Origin: an uncultured Prevotellaceae bacterium
Lineage (GTDB): Bacteria; Bacteroidota; Bacteroidia; Bacteroidales; Bacteroidaceae
NCBI GenBank assembly: GCA_902775475.1
Contig: CACYME010000014.1
Location: 1 to 62,217, forward strand
Length of the DNA: 62,217 nucleotides
Reading direction: 5' to 3'
Positions within the stretch are counted from its first letter, which is position 1. The number at the start of each line of letters is the position of its first letter. A program made the translations under genes and the position numbers. Of the stretch, positions 1 to 8,508 are shown piece by piece. The notes under the pieces are model-generated. The model saw only the letters and a list, made by a program, of their open reading frames with translations, was not told where the DNA came from and did no database searches.

Positions 1-90
1 CTGTTCTTTGAGAACCCAGAGAAGGAATGGCAGCAAATTCTGGCCAACTCAGCCGACCCACCCCCCGAACTGGAGCTGAAATTTGAATAG
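1..90 (+). CDS. 3' end of an unidentified protein
   Basis: The first 29 codons of the window are open in frame 1 and end at TAG (88-90). The tail is acidic and proline-rich (reads ...NSADPPPELELKFE) and has no motif I recognise. The gene starts outside the window. A hairpin at 115-149 and an intrinsic terminator at 257-293 follow it, which fits the end of a plus-strand gene. No function can be assigned from so short a tail. Confidence 0.55.
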   Translation: MFFENPEKEWQQILANSADPPPELELKFE

Positions 91-114
91 GGGGGGCTTG
101 GATTTGGACTTACG

Positions 115-149
115 CCCTTCCAACCGCATAAAATCAGCGGTTGGAAGGG
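115..149. repeat. Perfect 13-bp inverted repeat downstream of the first gene
   Basis: Arms CCCTTCCAACCGC (115-127) and its exact complement (137-149) enclose a 9-nt loop. There is no T tract, so it is either an RNA-end stabilising hairpin or an intergenic palindrome. It is one of several long perfect hairpins in this window (compare 36161-36190 and 38415-38451). Confidence 0.6.
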
Positions 150-256
150 GTGATATGTCCTATACGCAAGTTTAGCGGACAGCAATAGTTTTGAGTATTG
201 TTCAAAGTTCATACTTGGATAAATGACATTCTTTTCTAAAAAACTATAGCATCAAC

Positions 257-293
257 AAAGCCGCCACTTCCAAGATAGAAACGGCGGCTTTTT
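257..293 (+). terminator. Intrinsic terminator, probably bidirectional
   Basis: AAAGCCGCC (257-265) pairs with GGCGGCTTT (283-291), followed by a T run to 293. The A run on the left arm gives a short T tract on the minus strand too. It lies between the plus-strand gene ending at 90 and the minus-strand GH30 gene ending at 314, so it could end both transcripts. Confidence 0.75.
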
Positions 294-313
294 CTGGCTG
301 TAACGATGCTATT

Positions 314-1870
314 TCATTCCTTGATGTAGACTTTCTTGGAAGAACCATCGGCCAGCCTTTCTATGCAGAGGCCCTGGGGAACGTCCAGCTTGCGCCCATG
401 CAGGTCGTAATAAGTGGTGACCGCACAGGCATCCTTCGGCATCGTCTGGTCGTCGATAGCGAGATTGCCCTCGTCGATGGTGAAAATCAAAGTATTCAGG
501 CTGCGGGCAGGCATACTGACTATCAGCTCGCTAACAGGCTCATCGATGGAGATGGGCTGTTCCTGACAGAGGTTCTCGGTCTCGTTGCCTGTTGACACCA
601 GATGAACACCGCTTTTCACCTTGAAGGGCAACTTGAGTCTCAGGTCGCGGGCATTCTTCGTGGTGTCGATGGCCATGACGATGAGCGAGTCGCCCTTGAT
701 GTAGGCCGATGTCTCGAAGGCGCTGTTGGTGCCCGTGCCCACGCTGGCCGACGTACCAAGGCGTGTGGAGCCGGTGACGTGCTTTGAGAAGTGCGACATG
801 ACGAAGGCACGTGGCAACAGCCAGTTCTTCGTGTTGCCGGGATTATACTTTGCCTCGCCCGTTCCCACGAATGCCCAGTGAGCACGCATATACCAGTAGA
901 TGTAGCCGGTGCAGCCAGCGAGCATGCACTCGTTCAGCTCCTCGGCGAAAAGCAGCTGCTCGTGCCAGTTGGGCAGACGGTCGATGTTGTCGGTCACGGA
1001 GTGCTCCGTCATCCACACCTCCTTGCCATATTTGCTGGCCAGCGTGGCAGCGCTCTTCATGTTGCCAAGGGGTGGATGTCCGTAGAGGTGACCCGCTATG
1101 ATGTCAATCTGCTCGCGGGCAACGGGGTCGTAGAGCAGCTTGTTGCTGTACTTCGGATCGAAGCCCAGCGGTTCGGCACTGATGAGACGCACGCCGTTGT
1201 AGGTCTCGCGGTCGAGCATGTGGGCATTCTCCTTCACCAGCTTCAGCTGTTGCTCAGGCGTGTAGAGGCAGCCGGAGTAGTTCACCCACCAGTCGGGCTC
1301 GTTCTGAATGGACACGGCATCAACGTTGACCCCATTCTTCTTCATGTAGGCCAGGAAGGTGTTCAGCCAGGGGAAGAACTTGTCGTAGCAGTCCTCGCGC
1401 AGCTGACCACGCTGGTTGCCCTGGTCATCGCTGTTGCCACCCTGAGCGGTGCCGTTGGTCTTGTATTCACCAGGAGGCGACCAGGGCGTGCCGAACACGA
1501 TGCCGCCACGCTGCTTCACGATCTTGGCCGAGGGCAGCGAGCCTTTCCAGTCGTAGGGCGTGTCATAGTTGTTCCACTCCGGGACAATGACATCGCCGAC
1601 GAAGTTTGGCGAGATTTCCATACGCATGATGTTCAGGCCTATCTTCGACGTAGGCCCATAGAGCAGCTTGACGGGGTTCGTGTCGTTGCCGAAGGGGCAC
1701 ATGGCACCATCGCAACAGGCTGCGCCGAAACCCGTCACCGTCTGATAGCGGACGTCTTTCACCGTGACCGTCACCGTAGCGGCCTGCACAGCCGTGACGG
1801 CAGCGAGCGACAGAAGTGCTGCTGACAGCCGATGCAAGATCGGCCTGGCGGTTGTAGTTGTTTGTTTCAT
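314..1870 (-). CDS. GH30 endo-xylanase (glucuronoxylanase-like), secreted
   Basis: A 518-residue secreted glycoside hydrolase of family 30. Residues 1-30 form a signal peptide ending at AVQA. The catalytic barrel starts at about residue 45 (TGFGAACCDG). The acid/base glutamate is Glu191 (SIQNEPDWW) and the nucleophile is Glu289 (VWMTEHS), followed by the family's beta-sandwich. GH30 subfamily 8 enzymes cut glucuronoxylan next to methylglucuronic acid branches; the subfamily is inferred, and glucosylceramidase-like GH30 members are the alternative. The last 40 residues (TTYYDLHGRKLDVPQG...) look like the short C-terminal tail common on secreted Prevotella enzymes. It lies 72 bp after the export operon in the same direction. 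I saw no clear TAnnTTTG box upstream of it. Confidence 0.85.
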   Translation of the reverse strand: MKQTTTTARPILHRLSAALLSLAAVTAVQAATVTVTVKDVRYQTVTGFGAACCDGAMCPFGNDTNPVKLLYGPTSKIGLNIMRMEISPNFVGDVIVPEWNNYDTPYDWKGSLPSAKIVKQRGGIVFGTPWSPPGEYKTNGTAQGGNSDDQGNQRGQLREDCYDKFFPWLNTFLAYMKKNGVNVDAVSIQNEPDWWVNYSGCLYTPEQQLKLVKENAHMLDRETYNGVRLISAEPLGFDPKYSNKLLYDPVAREQIDIIAGHLYGHPPLGNMKSAATLASKYGKEVWMTEHSVTDNIDRLPNWHEQLLFAEELNECMLAGCTGYIYWYMRAHWAFVGTGEAKYNPGNTKNWLLPRAFVMSHFSKHVTGSTRLGTSASVGTGTNSAFETSAYIKGDSLIVMAIDTTKNARDLRLKLPFKVKSGVHLVSTGNETENLCQEQPISIDEPVSELIVSMPARSLNTLIFTIDEGNLAIDDQTMPKDACAVTTYYDLHGRKLDVPQGLCIERLADGSSKKVYIKE

Positions 1871-1942
1871 AAAATGTACTTTAATGACTAACTATATTGG
1901 GTAATACGATTGTTCACAAACGCCTGACACGGGAGCGGCCCG

Positions 1943-3178
1943 TCAGTCTTCAGCCGAGTGGCTTTTCATCTCCGCCAGACGCTCACGGGCCTCACGGCGG
2001 GCAAGGATAATCTGATAGCGATAGACCAGGCAGGCGAGGATGAAATAGGCAGCCGTCTGCACCCATAGAATCTGATACTCGGGCAACACGTCGAGCAGCG
2101 TGCCGCCCATCTCGTTGATGCGCACGAAGCCACGGATGCCGAAGGTGCTGGGGAAGAGCCATGAGATGCCCTGCCAGAAGCCGGGGATGCTGGTCTGGGG
2201 CCAGCTGATGCCCGAGAGGAAGAGCAGCGGAAGGGTGACGAAGACCATGAGCAGCATGACGTTCTCACGATAGCGCACCATGCAGGAGACGACCATGCCG
2301 AAGAAGATGCAGTCGAGCAGATAGGGCAGCAGGAAGAGGAGCAAATCTTGCCAGCGGCCTATGGCAGTAAATCCGAAGAAACGCGGCACCACCAGCACGA
2401 GGTAGGCGGTCATCACGGCGTAGATCATGAAATAGGCCAGCGCCTTGCCACCCACGATGCGGAACATGCCGTTATAGTGGCGACTGATGGGGATGAGGTT
2501 GCGGTAGCGGTTGCGCTCGCGGGCCGTACCTGCCGAGAGGCCAATGCCCAGCACGAGCGTCTGCTGGATGACGAGCATGAGCACGGCGGGAATGATGAAC
2601 GAGCCGTAGCCACCCGTCGGGTTGAAGATGGGCACTTCCTCGAAAGCCAGCGGCTGGGCCGCAATCTGCTCGTCGCGCAGGGTGTAATGGCCACCCAGCT
2701 TCGTCTTTATCTCGCTGCCCATCTCCATCGTGACCGTCTGCGCCGTCTGGAACACGGCCTTGTAGGCCATCATCAGGCTCATGTCGCAATAGACGCCCAC
2801 GGTGGCTGGCTGCATGCGGTTGACGTTGGTCTCGAAATCGCTGGGAAGGTAGTAGATGCCACGGGCCACCTGCCGGCTGAGGAGCGACTTGGCCTCGTCC
2901 ATATCGGAGGCATAGGCCAGAATCTTCACGTCGGGGGAGGCATCGCACTGGCGAACGAACTGGCGCGACAGCTGCGAATGGCTGTCATCGACAACGACGA
3001 CGGGCACCTCGCGCACCGTCTCGTTATTATATACCCACGAATAGAGCAGCGGATAGAACAGCGGCACGAGGATGGAGAAGATGAGCACTCCCTCGTCCTT
3101 CACCACCTGCTTCATCTCGTCCCACCAGATGAACGCAGTGTCTTGCAGTGCCTCCTGGGCTTTATGGAATATAGACAT
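1943..3178 (-). CDS. ABC-2 type transporter permease
   Basis: A 411-residue inner-membrane protein with an N-terminal helix (about 29-48), a large periplasmic domain (about 50-175) and a C-terminal block of five or six helices (about 185-390). This is the layout of ABC-2 exporter permeases such as YbhR and YhhJ. It overlaps the upstream permease gene by 17 bp (3162-3178), so the two are probably translationally coupled and form a heterodimer. It is the last gene of the export operon. The substrate is unknown; related systems export drugs or cell-envelope compounds. No ATPase is encoded nearby. Confidence 0.85.
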   Translation of the reverse strand: MSIFHKAQEALQDTAFIWWDEMKQVVKDEGVLIFSILVPLFYPLLYSWVYNNETVREVPVVVVDDSHSQLSRQFVRQCDASPDVKILAYASDMDEAKSLLSRQVARGIYYLPSDFETNVNRMQPATVGVYCDMSLMMAYKAVFQTAQTVTMEMGSEIKTKLGGHYTLRDEQIAAQPLAFEEVPIFNPTGGYGSFIIPAVLMLVIQQTLVLGIGLSAGTARERNRYRNLIPISRHYNGMFRIVGGKALAYFMIYAVMTAYLVLVVPRFFGFTAIGRWQDLLLFLLPYLLDCIFFGMVVSCMVRYRENVMLLMVFVTLPLLFLSGISWPQTSIPGFWQGISWLFPSTFGIRGFVRINEMGGTLLDVLPEYQILWVQTAAYFILACLVYRYQIILARREARERLAEMKSHSAED

Positions 3179-4322
3179 AGGTGAGCATCGCGTTTTTGAT
3201 TTTCTTCAGCACCAGCCAGGGCAGCAGCGTGAAGCCTACGAGGGCCGCAAAGTGGAACCAGGCCTCCAGCAGCGGATAGCCGTTGAAGACGCAAATCTGG
3301 TAGAGCATGTAGTAGTGGCGCAGCGGGAAGAGCCACGACAGGGCCTGGATGGGGCCGTCCATGGCTATCAGGGGGAAGGCCGTACCGGCCAGCGAGAAGC
3401 TGAGCATTGCCCACAGCGAGCAGATACTCATCGACATGCGGAGCGAGGGCATCAGGCCGAAGACGAACACGCCGAAGCCCTGGGCAGCCATCACGTGGAG
3501 CACGGCCAGCAGCACCATCATAAACACACCGCCCGGATGGGGGAAGCCCAGCACGCCGAACACATAGTACTCATAGAAAAACGTGACGGCGAGGAAGACG
3601 AGCGTCTGCGGCAGGAACTTGCCGATGAGCGCCACCAGAATGTTGTTGTTGGCCTTGGCAAGCCATTCCTTCGAGGTGCCGAACTTCAGCTCTGCACCCA
3701 GCGAATAGGCGGTGATGAGGAACATGAAGAGCATCATCAGGCCCGGAATGAGCATGGTGGAAAGGTAGACGTTATAATTCGTCTGCGGGTTGTTAATCTG
3801 GTGCAGGTCCACGCGGATGGGCTGCAGCAGCGTCTGTATCTGCTGGTCGGTGAAGCCCCGGGCCTGCAACGTAGCCTGCCCTACGGCAGCCGAACCCAGC
3901 GTGGAGATGGTCTTCAGGTCCTTGAAGACGAGCGAGCCAGCCGAGATGCTGGTCATGGTGTAATAGAAAGAAATCTTGGGTTGTCGGCTGGCCAGCAGCT
4001 CGTCGGTCGTTCCTTTGGGGATATAGAGGAAGCCGTAGATTTTGTTGCGCTGAATGGCCTGTCTCGCTGCCGCTACACTTGGATAATAGTCCACCACCTC
4101 AGAGTTCTGGAAAGCATCGAGGCGACGAATGAGCGTACGCGTGGTCGACGTATTGTCCTGGTCGACGATGCCCACTGGCAAGTCCAGCGGCTGGCCATCG
4201 TCCATGACCGAGGTGAAGAACAACACCACAGCAATGGGGAACACCACCATGCAGAACACATAAATGGGGTTCTTCAGCAGGATGCGGCATTCGCGTAGCG
4301 CTATGTCGAGGACTCGCTTCAT
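3162..4322 (-). CDS. ABC-2 type transporter permease
   Basis: A 386-residue paralogue of the downstream permease. It has an N-terminal helix at about 19-38 (IYVFCMVVFPIAVVLFF), a periplasmic domain to about residue 175, then several helices including a proline- and glycine-rich stretch near residues 300-320. Its start overlaps the HlyD stop as ATGA (4319-4322). Together with the HlyD and TolC genes it would form a trans-envelope exporter. The missing nucleotide-binding subunit must be encoded elsewhere or be dispensable. Confidence 0.85.
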   Translation of the reverse strand: MKRVLDIALRECRILLKNPIYVFCMVVFPIAVVLFFTSVMDDGQPLDLPVGIVDQDNTSTTRTLIRRLDAFQNSEVVDYYPSVAAARQAIQRNKIYGFLYIPKGTTDELLASRQPKISFYYTMTSISAGSLVFKDLKTISTLGSAAVGQATLQARGFTDQQIQTLLQPIRVDLHQINNPQTNYNVYLSTMLIPGLMMLFMFLITAYSLGAELKFGTSKEWLAKANNNILVALIGKFLPQTLVFLAVTFFYEYYVFGVLGFPHPGGVFMMVLLAVLHVMAAQGFGVFVFGLMPSLRMSMSICSLWAMLSFSLAGTAFPLIAMDGPIQALSWLFPLRHYYMLYQICVFNGYPLLEAWFHFAALVGFTLLPWLVLKKIKNAMLTYVYIP

Positions 4323-5317
4323 TTAATCACCAGACTCATTCCCGGACGCAGCCCCTCCAGCTTCTCTACCGGACGGGCCTTCACCTCAAAGGTTTTCAAG
4401 TCATACTGGCCGTTGGCCTTAGTGGCCTTCCACACGGCATAGGAGCCCTGGTCCTTCATGTGGTAGACCTTCATCTTGATGGTCTTGTTGAAGGCGGGCA
4501 CAAAAGCCTGGAACTCCTTACCCACCTGTAAATCCTCGAGCTGGTCTTCACGAACGTTGAAGGTTCCCCAGAGGTCGTCCATCATCGAGATGGTCATGAT
4601 GGGGCTGCCTGTTCCCACGAGCTCACCCACCTTGGGATAGATGCTGCTCACCTCGCCGTCCATCTGCGCCACCTGCACAGTCTCGCCGATGTAGGCACTC
4701 ACCTCCTCCACGGCTCCCTTGGCACGGTTCACCTGCGCCTGAGCTGCCAGTTTCTCTTCCTGGCGGGCACCGTTCACGGCCATGTCATACTGGCTCTGTG
4801 CTGCCTTCACCTGTGCCTGCGACGACTTGTACATCGCCTCGGCCTCGTCGCGCTTCTGGGCGCTCACCACGCCCTCATCGAAGAGTCGCTGCACGCGCTG
4901 GTAGCTCTTCTCGGCTATCTCCAGCCCGGCCTTGGCCTGCTGCAACAGCTGGAAGGCTCCCTGCACCTGTTCCTTGCGGGCACCGTTGCGGGCCATCTGC
5001 TCCAGGGCCGAGGCAGCGCCCTCGGCACCTTGCGCCTGCTGCATCTTGGCGCGCACCTCGGGGGCATCGAGGATGGCCAGCGTATCACCGGCATGCACGA
5101 AGTCGCCCTCCTTCACCCTGATTTCCAGGATGCGGCCGGGCACCTTGCTCGACACGCGGTATTCCGACACTTCCACTTGTCCCTGGATGATTTCGGGGGC
5201 ACGGTCGATGGCAAAGAAGCCTATCGCGGCCACGATGGCTACGACGACGATGAAGCCGAGGATGGCTATCAGGATGTTGTTATGCTGTTTCTTTGCTTGT
5301 CCTTTTTCTGACATCAT
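4319..5317 (-). CDS. HlyD-family periplasmic adaptor (membrane fusion protein)
   Basis: A 332-residue adaptor linking inner-membrane permeases to TolC. One membrane helix at about 14-36 is followed by the split biotinyl-lipoyl domain (VSSKVPGRILEIRVKEGDFVHAGDTL and later VAQMDGEVSSIYPKVGELVGTG). Between them is a long alpha-hairpin rich in Ala, Gln and Lys (about 95-205), then a beta-barrel segment and a C-terminal GLRPGMSLVIK motif. It lies between the TolC gene (59-bp gap) and the permease (4-bp overlap). The gap holds a low-complexity ATTTACGATTTACGG-type spacer that recurs at 59885-59950. Confidence 0.9.
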   Translation of the reverse strand: MMSEKGQAKKQHNNILIAILGFIVVVAIVAAIGFFAIDRAPEIIQGQVEVSEYRVSSKVPGRILEIRVKEGDFVHAGDTLAILDAPEVRAKMQQAQGAEGAASALEQMARNGARKEQVQGAFQLLQQAKAGLEIAEKSYQRVQRLFDEGVVSAQKRDEAEAMYKSSQAQVKAAQSQYDMAVNGARQEEKLAAQAQVNRAKGAVEEVSAYIGETVQVAQMDGEVSSIYPKVGELVGTGSPIMTISMMDDLWGTFNVREDQLEDLQVGKEFQAFVPAFNKTIKMKVYHMKDQGSYAVWKATKANGQYDLKTFEVKARPVEKLEGLRPGMSLVIK

Positions 5318-5376
5318 AATATTTACGATTTACGGATTTACTATTTACGATTTCATTAACAAGAGCTCATCACCTG

Positions 5377-6894
5377 TCACTCCAATGTGCCGAGGGCCTT
5401 CTGCAGGTCAATCTGCGAGAGGCGCACATCGATCTCGGCATCAATCTTCTGCGACTGTGCCTGCAGCCATGCCGTCTGTGCCTCCATCACGGTGGTGGCG
5501 TTGATGACGCCCTCCTGGAAGCCCAGGTTGGCCACGCGCAGGTTCTCGTTGGCCCGCTCGATGCTCTTCTCGGCCATCATCAGCCGCTTATTGGCCTCAT
5601 TGACCTTGAAGGAACTCTGATTCACTTGCAGCTCCACGAGGTCGCGGGCCTCGTCGAGCTCCAGCTGGGCAATGGCGGTGGCACTCTTCGAGGCACGTAC
5701 CTTATAGGCCACGTCGCCCCAGTTCCAGATGGGGATGCGCACCAGCAGGCCGACATTCCAGAAGCCTCCGAACTTCTTCTCGAAGCCGTTGAGCACGTTG
5801 GGGTTGCTGATGGCATAGCCTCCGGTGAGCGCCACCTGTGGCAAGTTGGCGGCCTTGAGGATATTGGTGGCCTGGCGGCTGAGGCTCACGGTATTGTCGA
5901 GCATCTTCAGCTCCGGACGATTGCTAAAGGCCACTGCGGCATCCCTCGATACAGCCAACTGAAGATTGGCGGGAGCCTCGTCGGTGAGAGTAATCTCTGT
6001 GTCGATGGGCAGTCCTATCTCCTTGCAAAGCAGCATCTTCGAGAGCGCCAGCCCGTCGTTCACCTTCTGCAGCGTCATCTCGGCCTCATTCACCTTCACG
6101 CTGACGCTCAGGCCCTCGGAGCGAGTGGCGACGCCCTCCTGAATCATCTTCTGCACGTCGCTGTCGAGTTTCTTCACCACGTCGAGGAAGCTCTCGGCCA
6201 GACGCTGTTTGTGCTTCAGCGAGACCACCTGCCAGTAGGCCTGGTCGGTGGCGTAGATGACGGCCTGCCGTCGTGCCTCCAGCGAGTTCTGCATCATCTC
6301 CTCGTTGATGTCGGCCATCTTGTTCATGGCCACGATGGCGCCGCCCATGAACACGGGCTGCGTCACTAGGATGGAGCCGGCGAAGATGTTGCGGGTGTCA
6401 GTGCGGAAGGCATCGACAATCTTCTGCCCCTCGGTGTTCAGCAGACCAGCCGTGTTGGTGAGCGTCTGGCCGAACTGCTGCTGCATCTGTCCCGCCATCT
6501 GCTGAAAGGCCTCCATGGGCACACCCATCTGGCCGAGCATCTGCCCCAGCTGGCCCAGCTGCGACTGCAAGCCACCGGCCATGCCCTGCAGGCCAGCGGC
6601 CGTCGTGGTGCCGATGTTGCTCAGGCTCTGCTTCTGGTGGTCGTTCAGCAGCGAAATCTCCTCGCTGGTGAACTGATAGGTGCCGATAGCCGACACGTGG
6701 GGCAGATACTTCGTGCGAGCCGAGCGTTTCAGGTTGCTGGCCACGTCCTGCTTCAGCCCGGCCACACTCAGTTGCTTGTTGTTGCGCAGCGCCATGGTCC
6801 GGCAACTGTCGAGCGAGAGCAGCTGCTGCGCCCCTGCGGGGCTAAATGCTAAATGATAAAAGATAAATGATAAAGCTATCCAGCCGTGTTTCAT
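5377..6894 (-). CDS. TolC-family outer-membrane efflux protein
   Basis: The frame is open to 6966, but ATG at 6894 is the likely start because it begins a good signal peptide (MKHGWIALSFIFYHLAFSPAGAQQ) with AGGAGTT just upstream. That gives 505 residues. Two TolC repeats are visible, with the typical RPELKMLDN and coiled-coil hairpin segments, and the protein would form the outer-membrane channel of the exporter. An unusual insert near residues 75-140 is very rich in Gln, Gly and Met (GLQGMAGGLQSQLGQLGQ...) and precedes the first helical hairpin. It lies 40 bp downstream of the coiled-coil gene. Confidence 0.9.
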   Translation of the reverse strand: MKHGWIALSFIFYHLAFSPAGAQQLLSLDSCRTMALRNNKQLSVAGLKQDVASNLKRSARTKYLPHVSAIGTYQFTSEEISLLNDHQKQSLSNIGTTTAAGLQGMAGGLQSQLGQLGQMLGQMGVPMEAFQQMAGQMQQQFGQTLTNTAGLLNTEGQKIVDAFRTDTRNIFAGSILVTQPVFMGGAIVAMNKMADINEEMMQNSLEARRQAVIYATDQAYWQVVSLKHKQRLAESFLDVVKKLDSDVQKMIQEGVATRSEGLSVSVKVNEAEMTLQKVNDGLALSKMLLCKEIGLPIDTEITLTDEAPANLQLAVSRDAAVAFSNRPELKMLDNTVSLSRQATNILKAANLPQVALTGGYAISNPNVLNGFEKKFGGFWNVGLLVRIPIWNWGDVAYKVRASKSATAIAQLELDEARDLVELQVNQSSFKVNEANKRLMMAEKSIERANENLRVANLGFQEGVINATTVMEAQTAWLQAQSQKIDAEIDVRLSQIDLQKALGTLE

Positions 6895-6934
6895 ATCAAC
6901 TCCTAACTTCGTAACTCCTATAACTCCTTCCCTG

Positions 6935-7825
6935 CTACTTCTCAAACGTAAATGTCCGCGAGCCAATCATGTTGCCGTCGGCAAAGATGCTGACGCGGTA
7001 CTCACCAGCCTCGAGGAACTCGCCCACCTGCCAGTAGACGGTGACGGGCGTCTCCTCGCCACTGTACTCTATGACTTTCTTCATCGAGTACTCCAGCTGG
7101 CGGTTCTCGTAGGGGAACGTGCCTCCGCCGTTGAGCACCTCTCCGGCGGGCGTCTGAATGCGCACGAAGATGGTGCGCTGTCCGTTGGTGGCCGTCACGT
7201 TGCGCGAGATGTTGAAGTTCACCTGCAGCGTCTTGGCGTCCTTCATCTTCTTCGAGGCCTTGCCGCGCTTGTTCAGTGCCGACATGCTGATGGCGGTGGC
7301 GTCGAGCTGGGCGGCGATGGTCACCTTCTCGGTGAGCGTCTCGCGCTCGTGCTGCAGGTTCTGGTTCACGCGGTTGCTCTCCTCCAGACGGCCCGTCAGC
7401 TGCGTGTTCTCCTGCACCAGGCTCTGGTTCACGCGGTTCAGCGAGTCCACCTGGCGGATATAGTCGCGCAGCACGGCACGCACGGCGTTCAGCTCCTTCT
7501 TCAGGCGCGTAATCTCGCGGGCGTCGTCGGCCTTCACCTTCTTCAGCTCCTCCAAAAGCTGCTGGGCACGCATCTGCTCGCGCGTCAGCTGGGCGATGAG
7601 CGAGTCGTTGGTCAGCTGGCTCATCATCTCGCCATACTGCTGTCCCAGCTGCTCGTAGTCGTTTTCCATCTCCTGCTTCTCCAGCTCGGCCAGCTCCTGC
7701 ACGGCCTGCACCTTCTGCTCCAGCTCCTTGTTGTCGCTGCGCTGTGGCATGATGACCAGCAGCAACAGGGCAGCGGCCACCAAAAGGGCCGACACCAGTC
7801 CGGCTATGATATATCCTTTTTTCAT
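6935..7825 (-). CDS. Membrane-anchored coiled-coil protein of unknown function
   Basis: A 296-residue protein with an N-terminal helix (residues 5-27) and almost no cytoplasmic tail, followed by a long heptad-rich region (about 33-170) full of Glu, Gln and Leu. A globular C-terminal domain of about 110 residues (KTLQVNFNISRNVTATNGQRT to the end) is probably a beta-sandwich. It is the first gene of the export operon and has its own consensus promoter at 7847-7877. An anchored periplasmic scaffold for the exporter is possible, but I do not recognise a named family. Confidence 0.75.
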   Translation of the reverse strand: MKKGYIIAGLVSALLVAAALLLLVIMPQRSDNKELEQKVQAVQELAELEKQEMENDYEQLGQQYGEMMSQLTNDSLIAQLTREQMRAQQLLEELKKVKADDAREITRLKKELNAVRAVLRDYIRQVDSLNRVNQSLVQENTQLTGRLEESNRVNQNLQHERETLTEKVTIAAQLDATAISMSALNKRGKASKKMKDAKTLQVNFNISRNVTATNGQRTIFVRIQTPAGEVLNGGGTFPYENRQLEYSMKKVIEYSGEETPVTVYWQVGEFLEAGEYRVSIFADGNMIGSRTFTFEK

Positions 7826-7846
7826 GTTACACGTTTTTTAGACGCG

Positions 7847-7877
7847 CAAAATTACAAGTTTTCCCCGATATGGCAAA
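7847..7877 (-). promoter_or_regulatory. Bacteroidetes promoter for the export operon
   Basis: On the minus strand a -33 TTTG (7877-7874) and a -7 TAATTTTG (7854-7847) are separated by 19 bp, matching the Bacteroidetes sigma-ABfr consensus. The ATG at 7825 lies about 20 bp downstream. Confidence 0.8.
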
Positions 7878-8055
7878 GGATTCAGCGGCCAAAAAGTCAA
7901 AGAGACCACATTTTTTAAGATAATTATTGAAAATGCAACGTTTTATAAGGCAGCAATCTCATCAGCTTGTAGGAAAGCCGTCCCCCTTCCATATAACAAA
8001 ACCGATGTGCGGTTGCCCTTACGCCCATCATGATGCCAGAGGCATCAGATAATGG

Positions 8056-8230
8056 TAGCCAGCCATGCAGCCGTGCCGTAGGTACGGCGAAATGACTGGT
8101 GTGTTGGGGAAGCAGAGGAGGACGCATGCCGTAGGTATGCGATAGGTTGTCGCCTACCTAAAGGCACCAGCCATTTCGCAGCCCCTAACGGGGCAGCTGT
8201 ATGGCTGGCTATCTTGCCCTGCTGGGGCAA
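8056..8230. repeat. Multi-hairpin element with outer inverted repeats
   Basis: The outer arms TAGCCAGCCATGCAGC (8056-8071) and GCAGCTGTATGGCTGGCTA (8193-8211) are inverted copies. Inside, CGAAATGACTGGTG (8088-8101) pairs with the CACCAGCCATTTCG segment (8165-8178). Small hairpins CCGT/ACGG (8072-8087) and CGCAT/ATGCG (8123-8141) share the same loop, GCCGTAGGT. Two more hairpins, GCCCC-TAAC-GGGGC and TTGCCC-TGCTG-GGGCAA, close the right side. There is no plausible gene. It is either a structured mobile repeat (REP- or MITE-like) or a structured RNA. It lies in the 1.4-kb gap between the export operon and DUF4492-cydAB. Confidence 0.6.
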
Positions 8231-8364
8231 ACAAGTCAAATTGTTATATTGACTTCAATTTAATGCTATTAAATCATTACTCTGCGCGAGTCCGAGCCAC
8301 CGCTTCCAGCTCCTGCATGCTTCTGAAATAGAGTGTCCAATTTGATGTACCATAGCTAATCGTT

Positions 8365-8400
8365 AAGCCCCCCTGTCCCCCTTTGAAGGGTGGGGTCTGT
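8365..8400. repeat. C/G-rich intergenic hairpin repeat
   Basis: A run of C (8368-8373), CTGTCCCCC, then TTTGAAGGGTGGGG can fold as an imperfect hairpin. It resembles the C-rich/G-rich hairpins that sit inside dxs (14365-14452) and the GH43 gene (42763-42781), but here it is in non-coding DNA. Confidence 0.45.
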
Positions 8401-8508
8401 AATATCCTCATCTATTTTAGTACAATAAATTGGCAAAATGAAGAACCGCAATCGTACCCCCCCACAGCCTCAGCGAGGCGTGGAGAACTTGCGGAATCCA
8501 CAAAATCA

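Noticed and set aside
6895-6966. Longer N-terminus for the TolC protein
   Set aside because: It would place a basic, non-signal sequence before a clear signal peptide that starts at 6894 and overlap the upstream gene.
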